Shown here: positions 53,410 to 62,600 of the stretch, in pieces | Position numbering within the stretch: the stretch's first letter is position 1 | Layout: every line of letters starts with the position of its first letter | Assembly (NCBI RefSeq): GCF_039545095.1 | Contig: NZ_BAABRS010000003.1 | Coordinates: forward strand, 434,001 to 498,000 | Direction: 5' to 3' | DNA from: Fodinibius salicampi | GTDB lineage: Bacteria > Bacteroidota > Rhodothermia > Balneolales > Balneolaceae | Length of the DNA stretch: 64,000 nt | Program-made: the position numbers and the translations under genes | Notes under the pieces: model-generated | The model's database searches: none | The model's input: only the letters and a program-made list of their open reading frames with translations | What the model was told of the DNA's origin: nothing

Positions 53410-54177
53410 ATGAATAATCATTCCCTAAATGATTGTCCAATGATACGATCTTTTTTAGTTATTTGCCTAACGGCGGGAATTATATCTGCTCTACAGACCA
53501 ATGCCAGGGCACAGATGTTTTCTATGGATAATGACCGCTCCTCTTTATCTCGCATAACATCTGAGGTATATCTCGGTTTAGAGCCTACCACAGTAACGTA
53601 CCAGGGAGATGAATCTGTTGAACTGCCCGGACAGTTTAACTATGATGCTCCGATTATTCGTGTCGGCTATAACGGCCGCAGCCTCAACCTTTTTATGGGG
53701 GCTGGCGGAGAAATTACCGGAAGCGATAATGTAGGTTATTTTGATGTGGGCGGAAATATAAATTACGGGTTTCCACTCTATGCTACTGAAGAAGTGCTTA
53801 TCCAACTGCCCATACAAATCGCCTCCAGATATGTAAATATTACCAATAGTCAGAATGTTGCTACCCTGGATCGTTTCCGCTTTGGCAGCCTTACGGCCGG
53901 CACCGGTATCAAAGCAATGGTTCGTCCTACTCAGAAAGTACGTCTGCAGGCCGGAGCAGTGCCGGCTTATGGCTTTTCGTTTGCTTCCGGAGGACTTTTT
54001 GGCGGATCATTAGGATCACTCGCATTGAATGGACGGCTTTATCTCGACCGGCTATTTAATAATAATATAGGCTTAAGTTTCGGATACATGTACGAGCTTC
54101 GCAACTATAATGTGGAGGAAGAAAGATATGACTACCGGATAAAAGGACACAGCCTTCAACTGGGAATTACTTTTTAA
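53410..54177 (+). CDS. Putative outer-membrane beta-barrel protein
   Basis: The protein has 255 residues; the alternative start at 53440 (MIRSFL) gives a more typical signal peptide. The signal peptide ends near NARAQ. The rest is glycine-rich with alternating aromatic strands (FMGAGGEITG, LSFGYMYEL) and ends HSLQLGITF, with the terminal Phe of outer-membrane barrels. No specific family is recognised; OmpW/OmpA-like small barrels are possible. The gene is followed nine bases later by a small gene and then the MBL-fold hydrolase, probably in one operon. Confidence 0.7.
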   Translation: MNNHSLNDCPMIRSFLVICLTAGIISALQTNARAQMFSMDNDRSSLSRITSEVYLGLEPTTVTYQGDESVELPGQFNYDAPIIRVGYNGRSLNLFMGAGGEITGSDNVGYFDVGGNINYGFPLYATEEVLIQLPIQIASRYVNITNSQNVATLDRFRFGSLTAGTGIKAMVRPTQKVRLQAGAVPAYGFSFASGGLFGGSLGSLALNGRLYLDRLFNNNIGLSFGYMYELRNYNVEEERYDYRIKGHSLQLGITF

Positions 54178-54186
54178 ATCAGCGGC

Positions 54187-54495
54187 ATGAAGACGGAAAA
54201 ACTACTTTTAGAACTGGAACAGCTGGTAGAACAATCGGGCTACGCCATACGTAAAGAAAAAGGTACCTTTAGAGGTGATTCCTGTGTAATGGAAGGAGAA
54301 AAGCTGGTAGTTTTAAATAAAAAAAAGCCTGAACAACAACAGGTGGGGCTTTTAGCCCGAGTACTCCAGGATCAATCCCTGCAGGATATCTATATTAAAC
54401 CAGCAGTACGAAAACACCTGGAAGAACTGTGGGATCGCTTCGAACGATTTAAGGATCAGGAAATTGAAGAGCTAGATATAGATTTGGAAGAATGA
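54187..54495 (+). CDS. Hypothetical 102-residue cytoplasmic protein
   Basis: The product is unrecognised. An N-terminal helix (LLLELEQLVEQSGYAIRKEKG) leads to a small beta part (FRGDSCVMEGEKLVVLNKKKP) and a long charged C-terminal helix ending EIEELDIDLEE. Its stop overlaps the start of the MBL-fold hydrolase (ATGA), so the two proteins are made together. The beta part resembles the core of small proteins that accompany MBL hydrolases in this phylum, which is a contextual remark only. No catalytic motif is visible. Confidence 0.75.
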   Translation: MKTEKLLLELEQLVEQSGYAIRKEKGTFRGDSCVMEGEKLVVLNKKKPEQQQVGLLARVLQDQSLQDIYIKPAVRKHLEELWDRFERFKDQEIEELDIDLEE

Positions 54496-55250
54496 AATTA
54501 ACTTTCTTAGGAACCGGTACCTCAATGGGCGTCCCAGTGGCCGGCGGTTTTGGCAAGGAACGGCTGGATGGGGATCCCCGGAATGTACGATGGCGCTGCT
54601 CGGCCTGGATAGAAACAGATGAGTCATCTATCGTTATAGATACCGGACCCGAATTTCGCCTGCAAAGCATCCGCTCGGGTCTTTCCCATATAGATCTGGT
54701 ACTGATTACCCACGAACACATGGACCATATCTCGGGACTGGATGATCTTCGGCCTTTTTGCTATGAGCAAAACCAAAGTATTCCTGTTTATGCCGGGAAA
54801 AAATGTCTCCACGCCATTCGCAAGCGGTTTGACTATATGTTCGGCCCTAACCGGTATCCTGGAGCAACTTCCCTGGATCTTCAGGAGGTCCCCGATTCAT
54901 TTACCTTTCGGGATCTGGAAATTACTCCTCTGCCCGCTACTCATGGAAAAATAAATGTGCTGGGCTACCGGGTTAATGACCTTTCTTACCTCACGGATGT
55001 AAACGCCATCCCGGATGCTACCAAAAGAAAAATTGTGGGATCCAAAATGCTGGTCCTCGACGGACTGCGATGGAAGCCCGAACACCCAACCCATATGACC
55101 ATTCCCCAAGCCGTATCCGTAGCTGAGGAGCTTGAAGTTCCCCAAACCTACCTTATCCACATGAACTCTTCTGTTAATCACAGCAAGAGCAATGAACGCC
55201 TTCCCGATCACGTTCAGCTTGCGTATGATCAGTTAACGGTAGAAATATAG
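54492..55250 (+). CDS. MBL-fold metal-dependent hydrolase (PhnP/RNase Z-like)
   Basis: The protein has 252 residues. The metallo-beta-lactamase motif HEHMDH in LVLITHEHMDHISGLDDLRPF is intact, preceded by FLGTGTSMGVPV and VIDTGPEFR. Downstream ligands appear as TH in LPATHGK and as the Asp/His pairs in YLTDVNAI and YLIHMNSSVNH. The layout is that of PhnP/YycJ-like phosphodiesterases, and the substrate is unknown. It is translationally coupled to the 102-residue protein. Confidence 0.92.
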   Translation: MKLTFLGTGTSMGVPVAGGFGKERLDGDPRNVRWRCSAWIETDESSIVIDTGPEFRLQSIRSGLSHIDLVLITHEHMDHISGLDDLRPFCYEQNQSIPVYAGKKCLHAIRKRFDYMFGPNRYPGATSLDLQEVPDSFTFRDLEITPLPATHGKINVLGYRVNDLSYLTDVNAIPDATKRKIVGSKMLVLDGLRWKPEHPTHMTIPQAVSVAEELEVPQTYLIHMNSSVNHSKSNERLPDHVQLAYDQLTVEI

Positions 55251-55265
55251 ATAGGAATCCCTCAG

Positions 55266-56351
55266 CTATAAATATTTTTTGTTTTTATCCTCTTCCTTCA
55301 GCTGATTTACAATCTGCTTGACTCCCTGCGCCTCATTTAAATTACACACTAAAATAGCCTGGTCGGTTTCTACCACTGCCAAATCTTCGACCCCAACGAG
55401 CGCAATCATCTTGTCACTATTGCTCTGAACAAGGTTATTTTTGGATTTGGTAATAGTAATATGTTCGGCTTCAATGACATTACCATTATTATCCTTCTCC
55501 CTCAAATCATACACGGCATTCCAGCTTCCTACATCACTCCATCCGAAAGAGCCGGGAACCACATATACACTTTCCGACTGTTCCATAATGCCGTAGTCAA
55601 TTGAGATAGATGGACAGGCATGATAAAATTGATCAATGGCTTCTTTCTGCTTCTCACTGCCTATAGCGGGAGCAAGCGCATCTATCTGCTCACTTATTTC
55701 CGGCAGATGCTTTTTAAACTCATCCAGAATGGTTGTCGCACTCCACACAAACATCCCGCTGTTCCATAAGAAATTTCCCGAACTAATGAATTGCCGAGCG
55801 GTTTGCAAGTCGGGTTTCTCCCGAAACTGCTTAACTTTTCTTACTTCTTTTTGCTCATGCATCTCCGACTGTTCTGTATCAAACTCTATATATCCGTATC
55901 CTGTTTCCGGCCGATTGGGTTCTATGCCTATCGTAACCAGGTTATTCCCTTCCCTTGCTTTGGCATTCGCGGCTTTTAGTACCTTGCGAAACTTCTCCGG
56001 ATGCCGGACAAGGTGATCCGCCGGAAGCACCGCCAAGGTAGCGTCAGGATCTTCTTCCTGAATTAAAGCAGCAGCCAGAGCCACGCAAGGGGCTGTATTT
56101 TTAGCAACGGCCTCACCAATGATATTTTTTGGGGGAACTTCAGGAAGCTGCTTGTTAACCAAATCGACATAGCGATCGTTGGTTATAACCCACAGGCGTT
56201 CAGCCGGGATAAGCTCCTTAATCCGGTCTGCAGTAGTCTGTAACATGGTTTGGTCGCCAAACAGGTTTAAAAACTGCTTGGGATGCTTTTTAGTGCTTTT
56301 GGGCCAAAAACGCGTACCGGATCCCCCGGCCATTATTACTGCATAAAACAT
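55266..56351 (-). CDS. manC: Mannose-1-phosphate guanylyltransferase
   Basis: The protein has 361 residues, the short form without the isomerase domain. The nucleotide-binding start IMAGGSGTRFWPKSTKKHPK is complete. It also has VLPADHLVRH (the catalytic Asp), TGYGYIEF, FLWNSGMFVW and the SIDYGIMEQS/SFGWSDVGSW pair. It makes GDP-mannose from mannose-1-phosphate and GTP for polysaccharide or glycan synthesis. It stands convergent with the MBL hydrolase 15 bases away. No other GDP-mannose gene is in the window. Confidence 0.95.
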   Translation of the reverse strand: MFYAVIMAGGSGTRFWPKSTKKHPKQFLNLFGDQTMLQTTADRIKELIPAERLWVITNDRYVDLVNKQLPEVPPKNIIGEAVAKNTAPCVALAAALIQEEDPDATLAVLPADHLVRHPEKFRKVLKAANAKAREGNNLVTIGIEPNRPETGYGYIEFDTEQSEMHEQKEVRKVKQFREKPDLQTARQFISSGNFLWNSGMFVWSATTILDEFKKHLPEISEQIDALAPAIGSEKQKEAIDQFYHACPSISIDYGIMEQSESVYVVPGSFGWSDVGSWNAVYDLREKDNNGNVIEAEHITITKSKNNLVQSNSDKMIALVGVEDLAVVETDQAILVCNLNEAQGVKQIVNQLKEEDKNKKYL

Positions 56352-56432
56352 GACTGATAAACTATTTTTGATATCAAAATTTACTATCGGAAAGGTACTT
56401 AAAAATGCGATGAGAGTGAAAAAGTCATCTCC

Positions 56433-57518
56433 TCATTCCGGAAAGCCCGCTGCGCGCCGTACTTTACTGAGCGTAAAGCTGAATGTAGAACCTACATTGG
56501 GTGTGCTTTCAATAAAAAACTCCTCTCCGTGGGCTTCCATTATGTGCTTAACAATAGCCAGTCCCAGTCCGGTACCCCCTTTTTCTCGCGATCGTGACTT
56601 ATCAATGCGGAAAAAGCGTTCGGTGACACGCTCGATATACTGCTGCTCAATCCCGATACCGGTATCCTGAACATAAACCAATACCTTGTCTTCGTCCCTG
56701 GAAAACGGTTTTTCGCCTATGGTTACGCTTCCTTCCGGCACATTATATTTGATTGCATTTTCAATAAGATTTATAAGCACCTGCTTAATCTGATTTTGGT
56801 CGGCACTTACGATAATATCCTTATCAAATCCTTCTTTTTGCAACGTAATGTTCTCTTTTTGTGCTTTATATTGTAGATTTTCAACGGTATCATCCACAAT
56901 TTTTCGAAGGTTAATATCCTGTACTTCGGATTTCAATTCTCCGGTTTCGAGCTTGGAGATCTCCATCAAATCTTTGGTTAAGAAAATCAGGCGATTAACA
57001 TTTCGCATCGCCTTTTTCAAAAACTTCCGGTTTACCTCTTCGTCATCAATGGCCCCGTTAAGCAGTGTTTCTATAAATCCCTGGATGGCAAAAATAGGGG
57101 TTTTAAGCTCATGCGAAATGTCTCCGATAAATTCCTTGCGATAGTTCTCAATACGGTTAAGACGCTGGATCTCACGCTCGATAGTCTTACTGGCCCGAAT
57201 AGACTGGGTAATTACATAATCTAATTCATCTCGGTTTTCGGAGGTGAAGTCCGAATAATCCTCAAAACGTTTACGGGCAATACTTCTGGTTATTTGATTT
57301 AACTGCTCCATACGACGAAACTGGAGCCTGTAACTCACATAATAGACCAATCCAAATGTTAACAGGATAAGGATCAGGTTGAAGAGAAGGAGAGTAACCA
57401 AGGCGGGAGTAAAGAAAAGATAACCCAATCCAAAACCCACTACTCCCACAGCTAAAGCCGAGCCAAGTGCAATTTTAAAAGAGAGGCGGGATGATTTTTT
57501 AAATGGAGCCTTCTTCAT
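56433..57518 (-). CDS. PhoR-like sensor histidine kinase
   Basis: The protein has 361 residues. Two adjacent membrane helices (about 15-60) are followed by a short linker; no PAS domain is present. HisKA has the phospho-His in FIGDISHELKTPIFAI, and HATPase_c has LINLIENAIKYN, VQDTGIGI and GGTGLGLAIVKHI. The regulator stop is three bases upstream of the kinase start region (57522/57518), so both are one operon. With PhoB-like output, phosphate or envelope signalling is likely but unproved, as no pst or pho gene is adjacent. Confidence 0.94.
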   Translation of the reverse strand: MKKAPFKKSSRLSFKIALGSALAVGVVGFGLGYLFFTPALVTLLLFNLILILLTFGLVYYVSYRLQFRRMEQLNQITRSIARKRFEDYSDFTSENRDELDYVITQSIRASKTIEREIQRLNRIENYRKEFIGDISHELKTPIFAIQGFIETLLNGAIDDEEVNRKFLKKAMRNVNRLIFLTKDLMEISKLETGELKSEVQDINLRKIVDDTVENLQYKAQKENITLQKEGFDKDIIVSADQNQIKQVLINLIENAIKYNVPEGSVTIGEKPFSRDEDKVLVYVQDTGIGIEQQYIERVTERFFRIDKSRSREKGGTGLGLAIVKHIMEAHGEEFFIESTPNVGSTFSFTLSKVRRAAGFPE

Positions 57519-57521
57519 TCC

Positions 57522-58208
57522 TTATTCCTTAAAGCGATATCCGACACCTTTTACGGTTTCAATATATTCATCTCCCAGCTTTTTGCGAATTTTTCGAACA
57601 TGCACATCTACCGTTCGATCAACCACGTATACATTATCACCCCAAACGTGATTCAGGAGTGTCTGGCGATCCATTACTTTTCCTTTTCGGCTGGCCAGGA
57701 AGTAAAGCAGTTCAAATTCCTTGCGGGGCAGCTGAAATTCTTCGTCTGCCTGGGTTACGATATAACGATCTTTATCAATAGTAATGTCGTGTACATTTAT
57801 CTTATCTTGATCTTCAATAGCCGTCTCCTCAAAACGGCGCAATACGGCTTTTATGCGTGATATGAGCTTTGTGGTACTGATCGGCTTGGTTATATAGTCA
57901 TCGCCGCCTTTATCAAGCCCTTCGATCTCCGTTTTTTCATCTCCCCGGGCTGTTAGAAAGATCACAGGAATACGCTTGAGCTGTCTGTCATCGCGAATTC
58001 GCTCTACCACTTCCAGCCCATCCATTTTGGGCATCATTATATCAAGCAGGATTAAGTCAGGCTGGTGTTTTCGAGCAACTTCAATTCCTTCCTGACCATC
58101 TTCAGCCTTTAGGACATCAAATCCTTCTTTTTTTAGGTTGTATTCAATGAGATCAAGCAAGTCCTTCTCATCATCAACCACTAAAATATTTTTCTTAGAC
58201 ACGGGCAA
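57522..58208 (-). CDS. PhoB-like OmpR-family response regulator
   Basis: The protein has 228 residues. The receiver has VVDDEKD, phospho-Asp in LILLDIMMPKMDG and Lys in YITKPIST. The winged helix has FQLPRKEFELLYFL and ends GVGYRFKE. The start is not ATG: TTG at 58208 or GTG at 58202 are the only candidates, with no clear ribosome-binding site. The kinase gene follows with a three-base gap. Domain order and length match PhoB/PhoP regulators. Confidence 0.94.
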   Translation of the reverse strand: MPVSKKNILVVDDEKDLLDLIEYNLKKEGFDVLKAEDGQEGIEVARKHQPDLILLDIMMPKMDGLEVVERIRDDRQLKRIPVIFLTARGDEKTEIEGLDKGGDDYITKPISTTKLISRIKAVLRRFEETAIEDQDKINVHDITIDKDRYIVTQADEEFQLPRKEFELLYFLASRKGKVMDRQTLLNHVWGDNVYVVDRTVDVHVRKIRKKLGDEYIETVKGVGYRFKE

Positions 58209-58319
58209 ATAGTTAATTTCAATATTTAATTTATGTAAGCAGAATATTACCGAACCTTTATCTGCTTAATAGTACAAAGGGCCCGTCTAATATTAAACCC
58301 ATTGGCTGTTAAATAATTG

Positions 58320-58916
58320 TTACGTATTAAGCTGGGCAAGTGCCCGTTTAACCAGTTCTTGTACGTTTTCGGCAGATTGTCCATTTTTTACAGCCATACC
58401 AACAGCCTTTTCAGAGTCGCGTTTTTTAAACCCGAGCGACTGCAGGGCAGAAATAGCTTCCTGTTTCAAATCGCCTGAAACAGCAGAAGAAGAAGTGTAA
58501 GTCGCATCCACCATTTCCGAAACCTTATCCTTAAGCTCAAGGATCATCCGTTCTGCCGTCTTTTTCCCAATTCCTTTAATCTGGGAAAGAGTTCCTTTGT
58601 CCTTCTGCACGATAGCGCCTGTTATTTCTTCTGCGGGCAAACCCGAAAGAATGGTTAGTCCCAGTTTAGGTCCTACCCCCTTAACCGTAATCAAAAGCTC
58701 AAATAGATCCTTCTCGTTTTGGCCTAAAAAGCCAAACAACCGCTGATCATTATCCGTTATATGATGATGGACCAATAACTCCGCTTCTTCACCTTTAGCG
58801 GGCAGCTCGTCCAGAGTCTGTGTGGAAATTTCTAACAGATAGCCAACATCATGAACATCCAAAACAAGCTGGTTTGCTGCCTTACTGTGTACAATACCTT
58901 TTAAATATGCAATCAT
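58320..58916 (-). CDS. ruvA: Holliday junction branch-migration subunit RuvA
   Basis: The protein has 198 residues, the usual size. The OB-fold domain starts MIAYLKGIVHSKAANQLVLD. Two helix-hairpin-helix motifs follow (VKGVGPKLGLTILSG and IKGIGKKTAERMILEL), and the C-terminal RuvB-contact domain ends VKRALAQLN. RuvA tetramers bind Holliday junctions and recruit the RuvB motor. It is directly downstream of ruvC in the same operon, six bases apart. ruvB is not in this window. Confidence 0.97.
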   Translation of the reverse strand: MIAYLKGIVHSKAANQLVLDVHDVGYLLEISTQTLDELPAKGEEAELLVHHHITDNDQRLFGFLGQNEKDLFELLITVKGVGPKLGLTILSGLPAEEITGAIVQKDKGTLSQIKGIGKKTAERMILELKDKVSEMVDATYTSSSAVSGDLKQEAISALQSLGFKKRDSEKAVGMAVKNGQSAENVQELVKRALAQLNT

Positions 58917-58922
58917 AAAATA

Positions 58923-59513
58923 TTAAGAACGTATCCGATCGGGATTATTAGCGACAAAGCTTTCCCAACTGGATTTACTATTATTCTGATGGGTTTTGTT
59001 CTGAGATTTGGGGATATCATTCTGAATACTGTTTTGCTTCATCAGGTGGCACCACGCTACCGCAAGCGCATCCGTGGCATCTTTTGAAAGTTTTTCCCCC
59101 GGAAGTTTCACCATCTTACGAAGCATAAAAGCGACCTGTTCCTTGCTTGCATTCCCGTTGCCGGTAATCGATTTTTTTACCTGCTTAGGATAGTATTCCG
59201 TAACTGAAATGTCATGGTTGGTAATAGCCAGCATGGCTGCAGCCTGGGCCCGTCCAAGTTTGAGCATCGCCTGGGGATCAACGCCATAAATGGGCGTTTC
59301 TACAGCACAGGAGGTAGGGTTAAAAGAAGAAACTATTTTAGAAACCTTATCAAAAATATACTGTAACCGATCGGAATGGTCATCCATCGTAGCCATATTT
59401 ATAGTATCGCAACGCAGTGCAATAAGCTTGCCCTTTTGCCTGGTAAGAATAGCAAAGCCCGTGGTACGTGATCCGGGATCTATACCTAAAATGATATTTT
59501 CTGCCATACCCAT
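58923..59513 (-). CDS. ruvC: Crossover junction endodeoxyribonuclease RuvC
   Basis: The protein has 196 residues; a second ATG at 59507 is possible. Catalytic acids are visible: Asp in ILGIDPGSRTTGFAI, Glu in CAVETPIYG, and the acidic SKDATDALAVAWCH region. The C-terminal ~30 residues are a Ser/Asn/Gln-rich extension beyond the usual ~170-residue core. It resolves Holliday junctions and is co-transcribed with ruvA. Confidence 0.96.
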   Translation of the reverse strand: MGMAENIILGIDPGSRTTGFAILTRQKGKLIALRCDTINMATMDDHSDRLQYIFDKVSKIVSSFNPTSCAVETPIYGVDPQAMLKLGRAQAAAMLAITNHDISVTEYYPKQVKKSITGNGNASKEQVAFMLRKMVKLPGEKLSKDATDALAVAWCHLMKQNSIQNDIPKSQNKTHQNNSKSSWESFVANNPDRIRS

Positions 59514-59572
59514 ATTTTAATGACGGTTCATTAAAATATAACAGATTAGCATCACCATTCCATATTTAGCCA

Positions 59573-59606
59573 AATAAAAAAGTCCCGGCGGGTTACCACC
59601 GGGACT
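59573..59606 (-). terminator. Rho-independent terminator of the second ankyrin gene
   Basis: On the minus strand, arms AGTCCCGG and CCGGGACT are followed by TTTTTTATTTG. It lies 25 bases after the ankyrin stop. Confidence 0.9.
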
Positions 59607-59630
59607 TCAAGGGTATCTATGCTTAGAATG

Positions 59631-60110
59631 CTACTTGGTAAGGGTTGGTTGCGTTCGCATTTTCTTAAAAAAACTTACAATTCTTTGATGACCAAATTTT
59701 GCTGCCAGGGTTAAGGCAGTATTACCATTTTCATCCTCAATTGTTGGATCTGCATGGTGAGACAATAGCTTTTCAACCACCTGCAGCTGACCTGTTTCAG
59801 CTGCTATTATTAACGCGGTTTTTCCTTCCTTATTGTGCAAATTAATATCCGGGTCGTGAGACAGGATAATATCCAAAATGCGATGATTTCCTATCTCCGT
59901 AGCAACCATCAGTGGAGTATTACCTTGCTTATCTCGTTTATTTACGTCAACATCATCAGAAAGCAGCACGTTTATACTGGTATAATCGATGCTTCGGATG
60001 GCTTCAAATATATTCTCCTTGATCTGATCTGTGTTAGAATTAGCCTTTGCACCACTAACCCATAGCAGGCTTAGGGCGGTGATTAAGAATAATCCTTTTA
60101 ATATTTTCAT
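59631..60110 (-). CDS. Exported ankyrin-repeat protein, second copy
   Basis: The protein has 159 residues. The signal peptide ends near SGAKAN (about residue 24). Three to four ankyrin repeats follow, with GNTPLMVATEIGN, GKTALIIAAETGQ and GNTALTLAAKFGH. Layout and size match the gene at 50652, so they are paralogues separated by 8.5 kb. An exact -7 promoter box lies at 60178. Neither copy has a recognised partner; export and repeats imply periplasmic protein binding. Confidence 0.9.
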   Translation of the reverse strand: MKILKGLFLITALSLLWVSGAKANSNTDQIKENIFEAIRSIDYTSINVLLSDDVDVNKRDKQGNTPLMVATEIGNHRILDIILSHDPDINLHNKEGKTALIIAAETGQLQVVEKLLSHHADPTIEDENGNTALTLAAKFGHQRIVSFFKKMRTQPTLTK

Positions 60111-60571
60111 TATTTTTATAAAATTTATTTTATTATCAGTTAATTAGATATTAATTATTGCTCTACTTAGAGCGATGCAAAGATACGCACTTTCTGCAGC
60201 GAAAGTTACGGTACAAAAGTACTTTCCTAATAACTAGAAAGGGTTAGTACAGGTAGGATCCTCTCCTTACTTATTAACGAAAATTCTATATATTCATTAA
60301 TTCCTTTGGCAGCCACCACTATATTCCCAAAGTTGTAAATAACATAGCTAGCCCGGAATATGAAGGGATGATGAAGGAGGAATTTTTATGTGCGCAGAGC
60401 TTTATTAGTCAATAAAAATTATACTCTCAGTAATTGATATTCTCGCTCTTTTAAGCGCTGGCTGGGACTTTTTATATAATCCCCCCCCACCTAATAAGAC
60501 ATTGACTTATTCAACGAATAAGTAATGCGGGGAAGGTACGATATACAATAAAAGCCTATTATTTCTTGGGC
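60111..60571. other. Intergenic region upstream of the second ankyrin gene
   Basis: Besides the promoter box at 60178 there is an inverted repeat ACTTTC/GAAAGT around it (60190-60207). A strong AAGGAGG at 60374-60380 is followed by an ATG at 60388 that opens only six codons. Near 60480 there is a run of nine C. No longer coding frame is supported. Confidence 0.45.
60178..60185 (-). promoter_or_regulatory. -7 box of the second ankyrin gene
   Basis: TATCTTTG on the minus strand matches TAnnTTTG exactly, 68 bases upstream of the start. A TTG at ideal -33 spacing is absent; the ACTTTC-N6-GAAAGT repeat occupies that space and could be an operator. Confidence 0.5.
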
Positions 60572-61909
60572 TTATTGAAATTCTTGAAAAGTGCCAATTC
60601 TTGAAAAGTAATCCCGGGCCACTTCCATTACTTTCGGCGCTAAAATCAATCCGGACACCATAGTTGGTATAGCCATCAAAGCGAACATCCCATCGATAAG
60701 ATCGATAACCGCTCCAATAGAGGCAATAGAGCCAAAAACAATGGATCCCACATAAAAATAATTGTACCAGTGTTGTCGTTCAGCCCCGATTAAAAATCCC
60801 AGGCACTTGGTGCCATAATACGAGTATGTAAGCATAGAACTTATGGAAAAAAAGAGTACGCATATTACCAGTAAATAGGTACCGACGGTAGGCAGGGCTT
60901 CGTTAAATGCATTGAGAGTAAGGGTGACACCATTAGCTTCCGTAGATTTCCACACCCCCGTTACCAAAATAGCCAGAGCTGTCATCGTGCAAGTTATAAT
61001 TGTATCGATAGCTGGACCGAGCATAGCGACGAGGCCTTCCCGTACGGGCTCCTTAGTTTTAGCAGCTCCGTGGGCAAGGGCCTCGGTACCGAGGCCAGCC
61101 TCGTTGGAAAATACGCCGCGCTGAATACCTATTACAATTAAGGAGCCAACCGCTCCCCCCATCACTGATTTTCCCGTAAAAGCATCGGTAACAATCAGTC
61201 CCAGGTAATAGGGGATTTCGGCTATATGAGAAACTAAAATAGCAATCACACATCCTACGTAAATAACCACCATAGCAGGAACCAACCGTGATGTAACTTT
61301 TCCGATCCGTTTAATGCCCCCGAAAATGACGAAAGAGACAAGGACTACAAGCACCAGCCCGGTAATCAGATCTCCTCCCATATGGGCATTTTCAGCCACC
61401 CATCCCTGGGGAATATAAATACTGTCACGCAGTATTTGTGTCAGCTGATTTGCCTGAAAAATGGGCAGCGGACCAAAAATACCGGCAACAGCAAACAACA
61501 TAGCCAGCGGTTTCCATTTTTTACCGAGTCCCTCTGTTATTACGTACATGGGGCCTCCCTGTATTTTTCCTGCTGTATCCTTTCCACGATATAAAATAGC
61601 AAGCGTACAGGTAAAAAATTTCGTCGCCATCCCTACAAAGGCGCTTACCCACATCCAAAAGAGTGCGCCAGGCCCACCCATGAAGATTGCGACTGCAACC
61701 CCGCTGATATTTCCCATCCCAACGGTAGCAGCAAGAGCACTGGAAAGGGCTTCAAAGTGAGAAATATCTCCCGGATCATCAGGATTATCATATTTCCCCC
61801 GCAATATTTCGAGCGCATGAAAAAAGAATTTAAAAGGAGCAAAGCGGGAGTAGACCATAAAGAAAAGTCCACCACCGACTAACAGATACACCAGCGGCAT
61901 ACCCCACAT
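60572..61909 (-). CDS. AGCS-family alanine/glycine:sodium symporter
   Basis: The protein has 445 residues with about ten to eleven membrane segments. Family blocks include SALAATVGMGNISGVA near residue 58, GPGALFWMWVSAFVGMATKF, GGPMYVITEGLG and QRGVFSNEAGLGTEALAHGA. It imports alanine or glycine with sodium. The frame stays open upstream of the ATG (61909) to about 61955 with AGCS-like residues (KLIEEYLAAFSSF). The true start may be a rare CTG at 61951 after GAGG, or the ATG may be correct with a short N-terminus. It is transcribed alone. Confidence 0.92.
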   Translation of the reverse strand: MWGMPLVYLLVGGGLFFMVYSRFAPFKFFFHALEILRGKYDNPDDPGDISHFEALSSALAATVGMGNISGVAVAIFMGGPGALFWMWVSAFVGMATKFFTCTLAILYRGKDTAGKIQGGPMYVITEGLGKKWKPLAMLFAVAGIFGPLPIFQANQLTQILRDSIYIPQGWVAENAHMGGDLITGLVLVVLVSFVIFGGIKRIGKVTSRLVPAMVVIYVGCVIAILVSHIAEIPYYLGLIVTDAFTGKSVMGGAVGSLIVIGIQRGVFSNEAGLGTEALAHGAAKTKEPVREGLVAMLGPAIDTIITCTMTALAILVTGVWKSTEANGVTLTLNAFNEALPTVGTYLLVICVLFFSISSMLTYSYYGTKCLGFLIGAERQHWYNYFYVGSIVFGSIASIGAVIDLIDGMFALMAIPTMVSGLILAPKVMEVARDYFSRIGTFQEFQ

Positions 61910-62000
61910 AAAACTTGAAAATGCAGCCAGATACTCTTCAATAAGTTTCAGAACGGATACCTCGTGTGAATTTAATTAAATGCTTAACGGTGCGAATATA

Positions 62001-62468
62001 CTAATTAGAACGGCTAAAAAAGATAAAATCGGTTGCAGGTGGTGTGATTCCTGCATTTCGCAACAAAACGGCGATCTGTGCACGGTGATGCTGCCCATGG
62101 ATAATAAGATGTTGCAAAATATCCGATAAGGGGGTTTCAAAAGCTTTGCCCTTAGAATTCTGATAGGCAATTAGCTTTTCTAATGATGAGCGATTATTCT
62201 CAATTAATAATTTCCATTCTTCGGAAAGCGTTTTTAGCTTTTGAAGTCCTTCCGATAATCCATAGTCTGGCCAAATATCCAGCTCATCAGTAGATTGGCC
62301 TTTAATTCGATTATACCATACTTCCTGCGCGCCGGCAATATGGCTGTAATAAGCTATGGCTTCATCAGCTTCAGGAAAATTCAAATTATCCTGCAACGTC
62401 AACAATATTTGGTCATTTGCCCAGATATCATAAGAGTACAATCGCAAAAAATGATCAGCCGCATCCAT
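62001..62468 (-). CDS. DinB-family protein, second copy
   Basis: The protein has 155 residues from the ATG at 62468; a TTG seven codons upstream is less likely. DinB-like helices with metal-ligand His residues are visible: AIAYYSHIAGAQEVWYNRI near residue 40 and ILQHLIIHGQHHRAQIAVLL near 120. The fold matches DinB/YfiT metal-dependent proteins, many of unknown activity. It is divergent from coaX, 132 bases away. It is only distantly like the copy at 34939. Confidence 0.85.
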   Translation of the reverse strand: MDAADHFLRLYSYDIWANDQILLTLQDNLNFPEADEAIAYYSHIAGAQEVWYNRIKGQSTDELDIWPDYGLSEGLQKLKTLSEEWKLLIENNRSSLEKLIAYQNSKGKAFETPLSDILQHLIIHGQHHRAQIAVLLRNAGITPPATDFIFFSRSN

Positions 62469-62600
62469 AGGACCTGTTTTCAGTATCAAAATAACTTTAT
62501 AAAATCATATCAGAATCATTGCTATTATACAAATTTTGAAGTAGATATTTGGGAGACTATTTTAAGGTATCTAATCAAAAAGAAATTGAATCAATAAATT

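Noticed and set aside
60388-60408. Six-codon frame after a perfect AAGGAGG
   Set aside because: The ribosome-binding site is excellent, but six codons with no downstream coupled gene cannot be defended as a gene.
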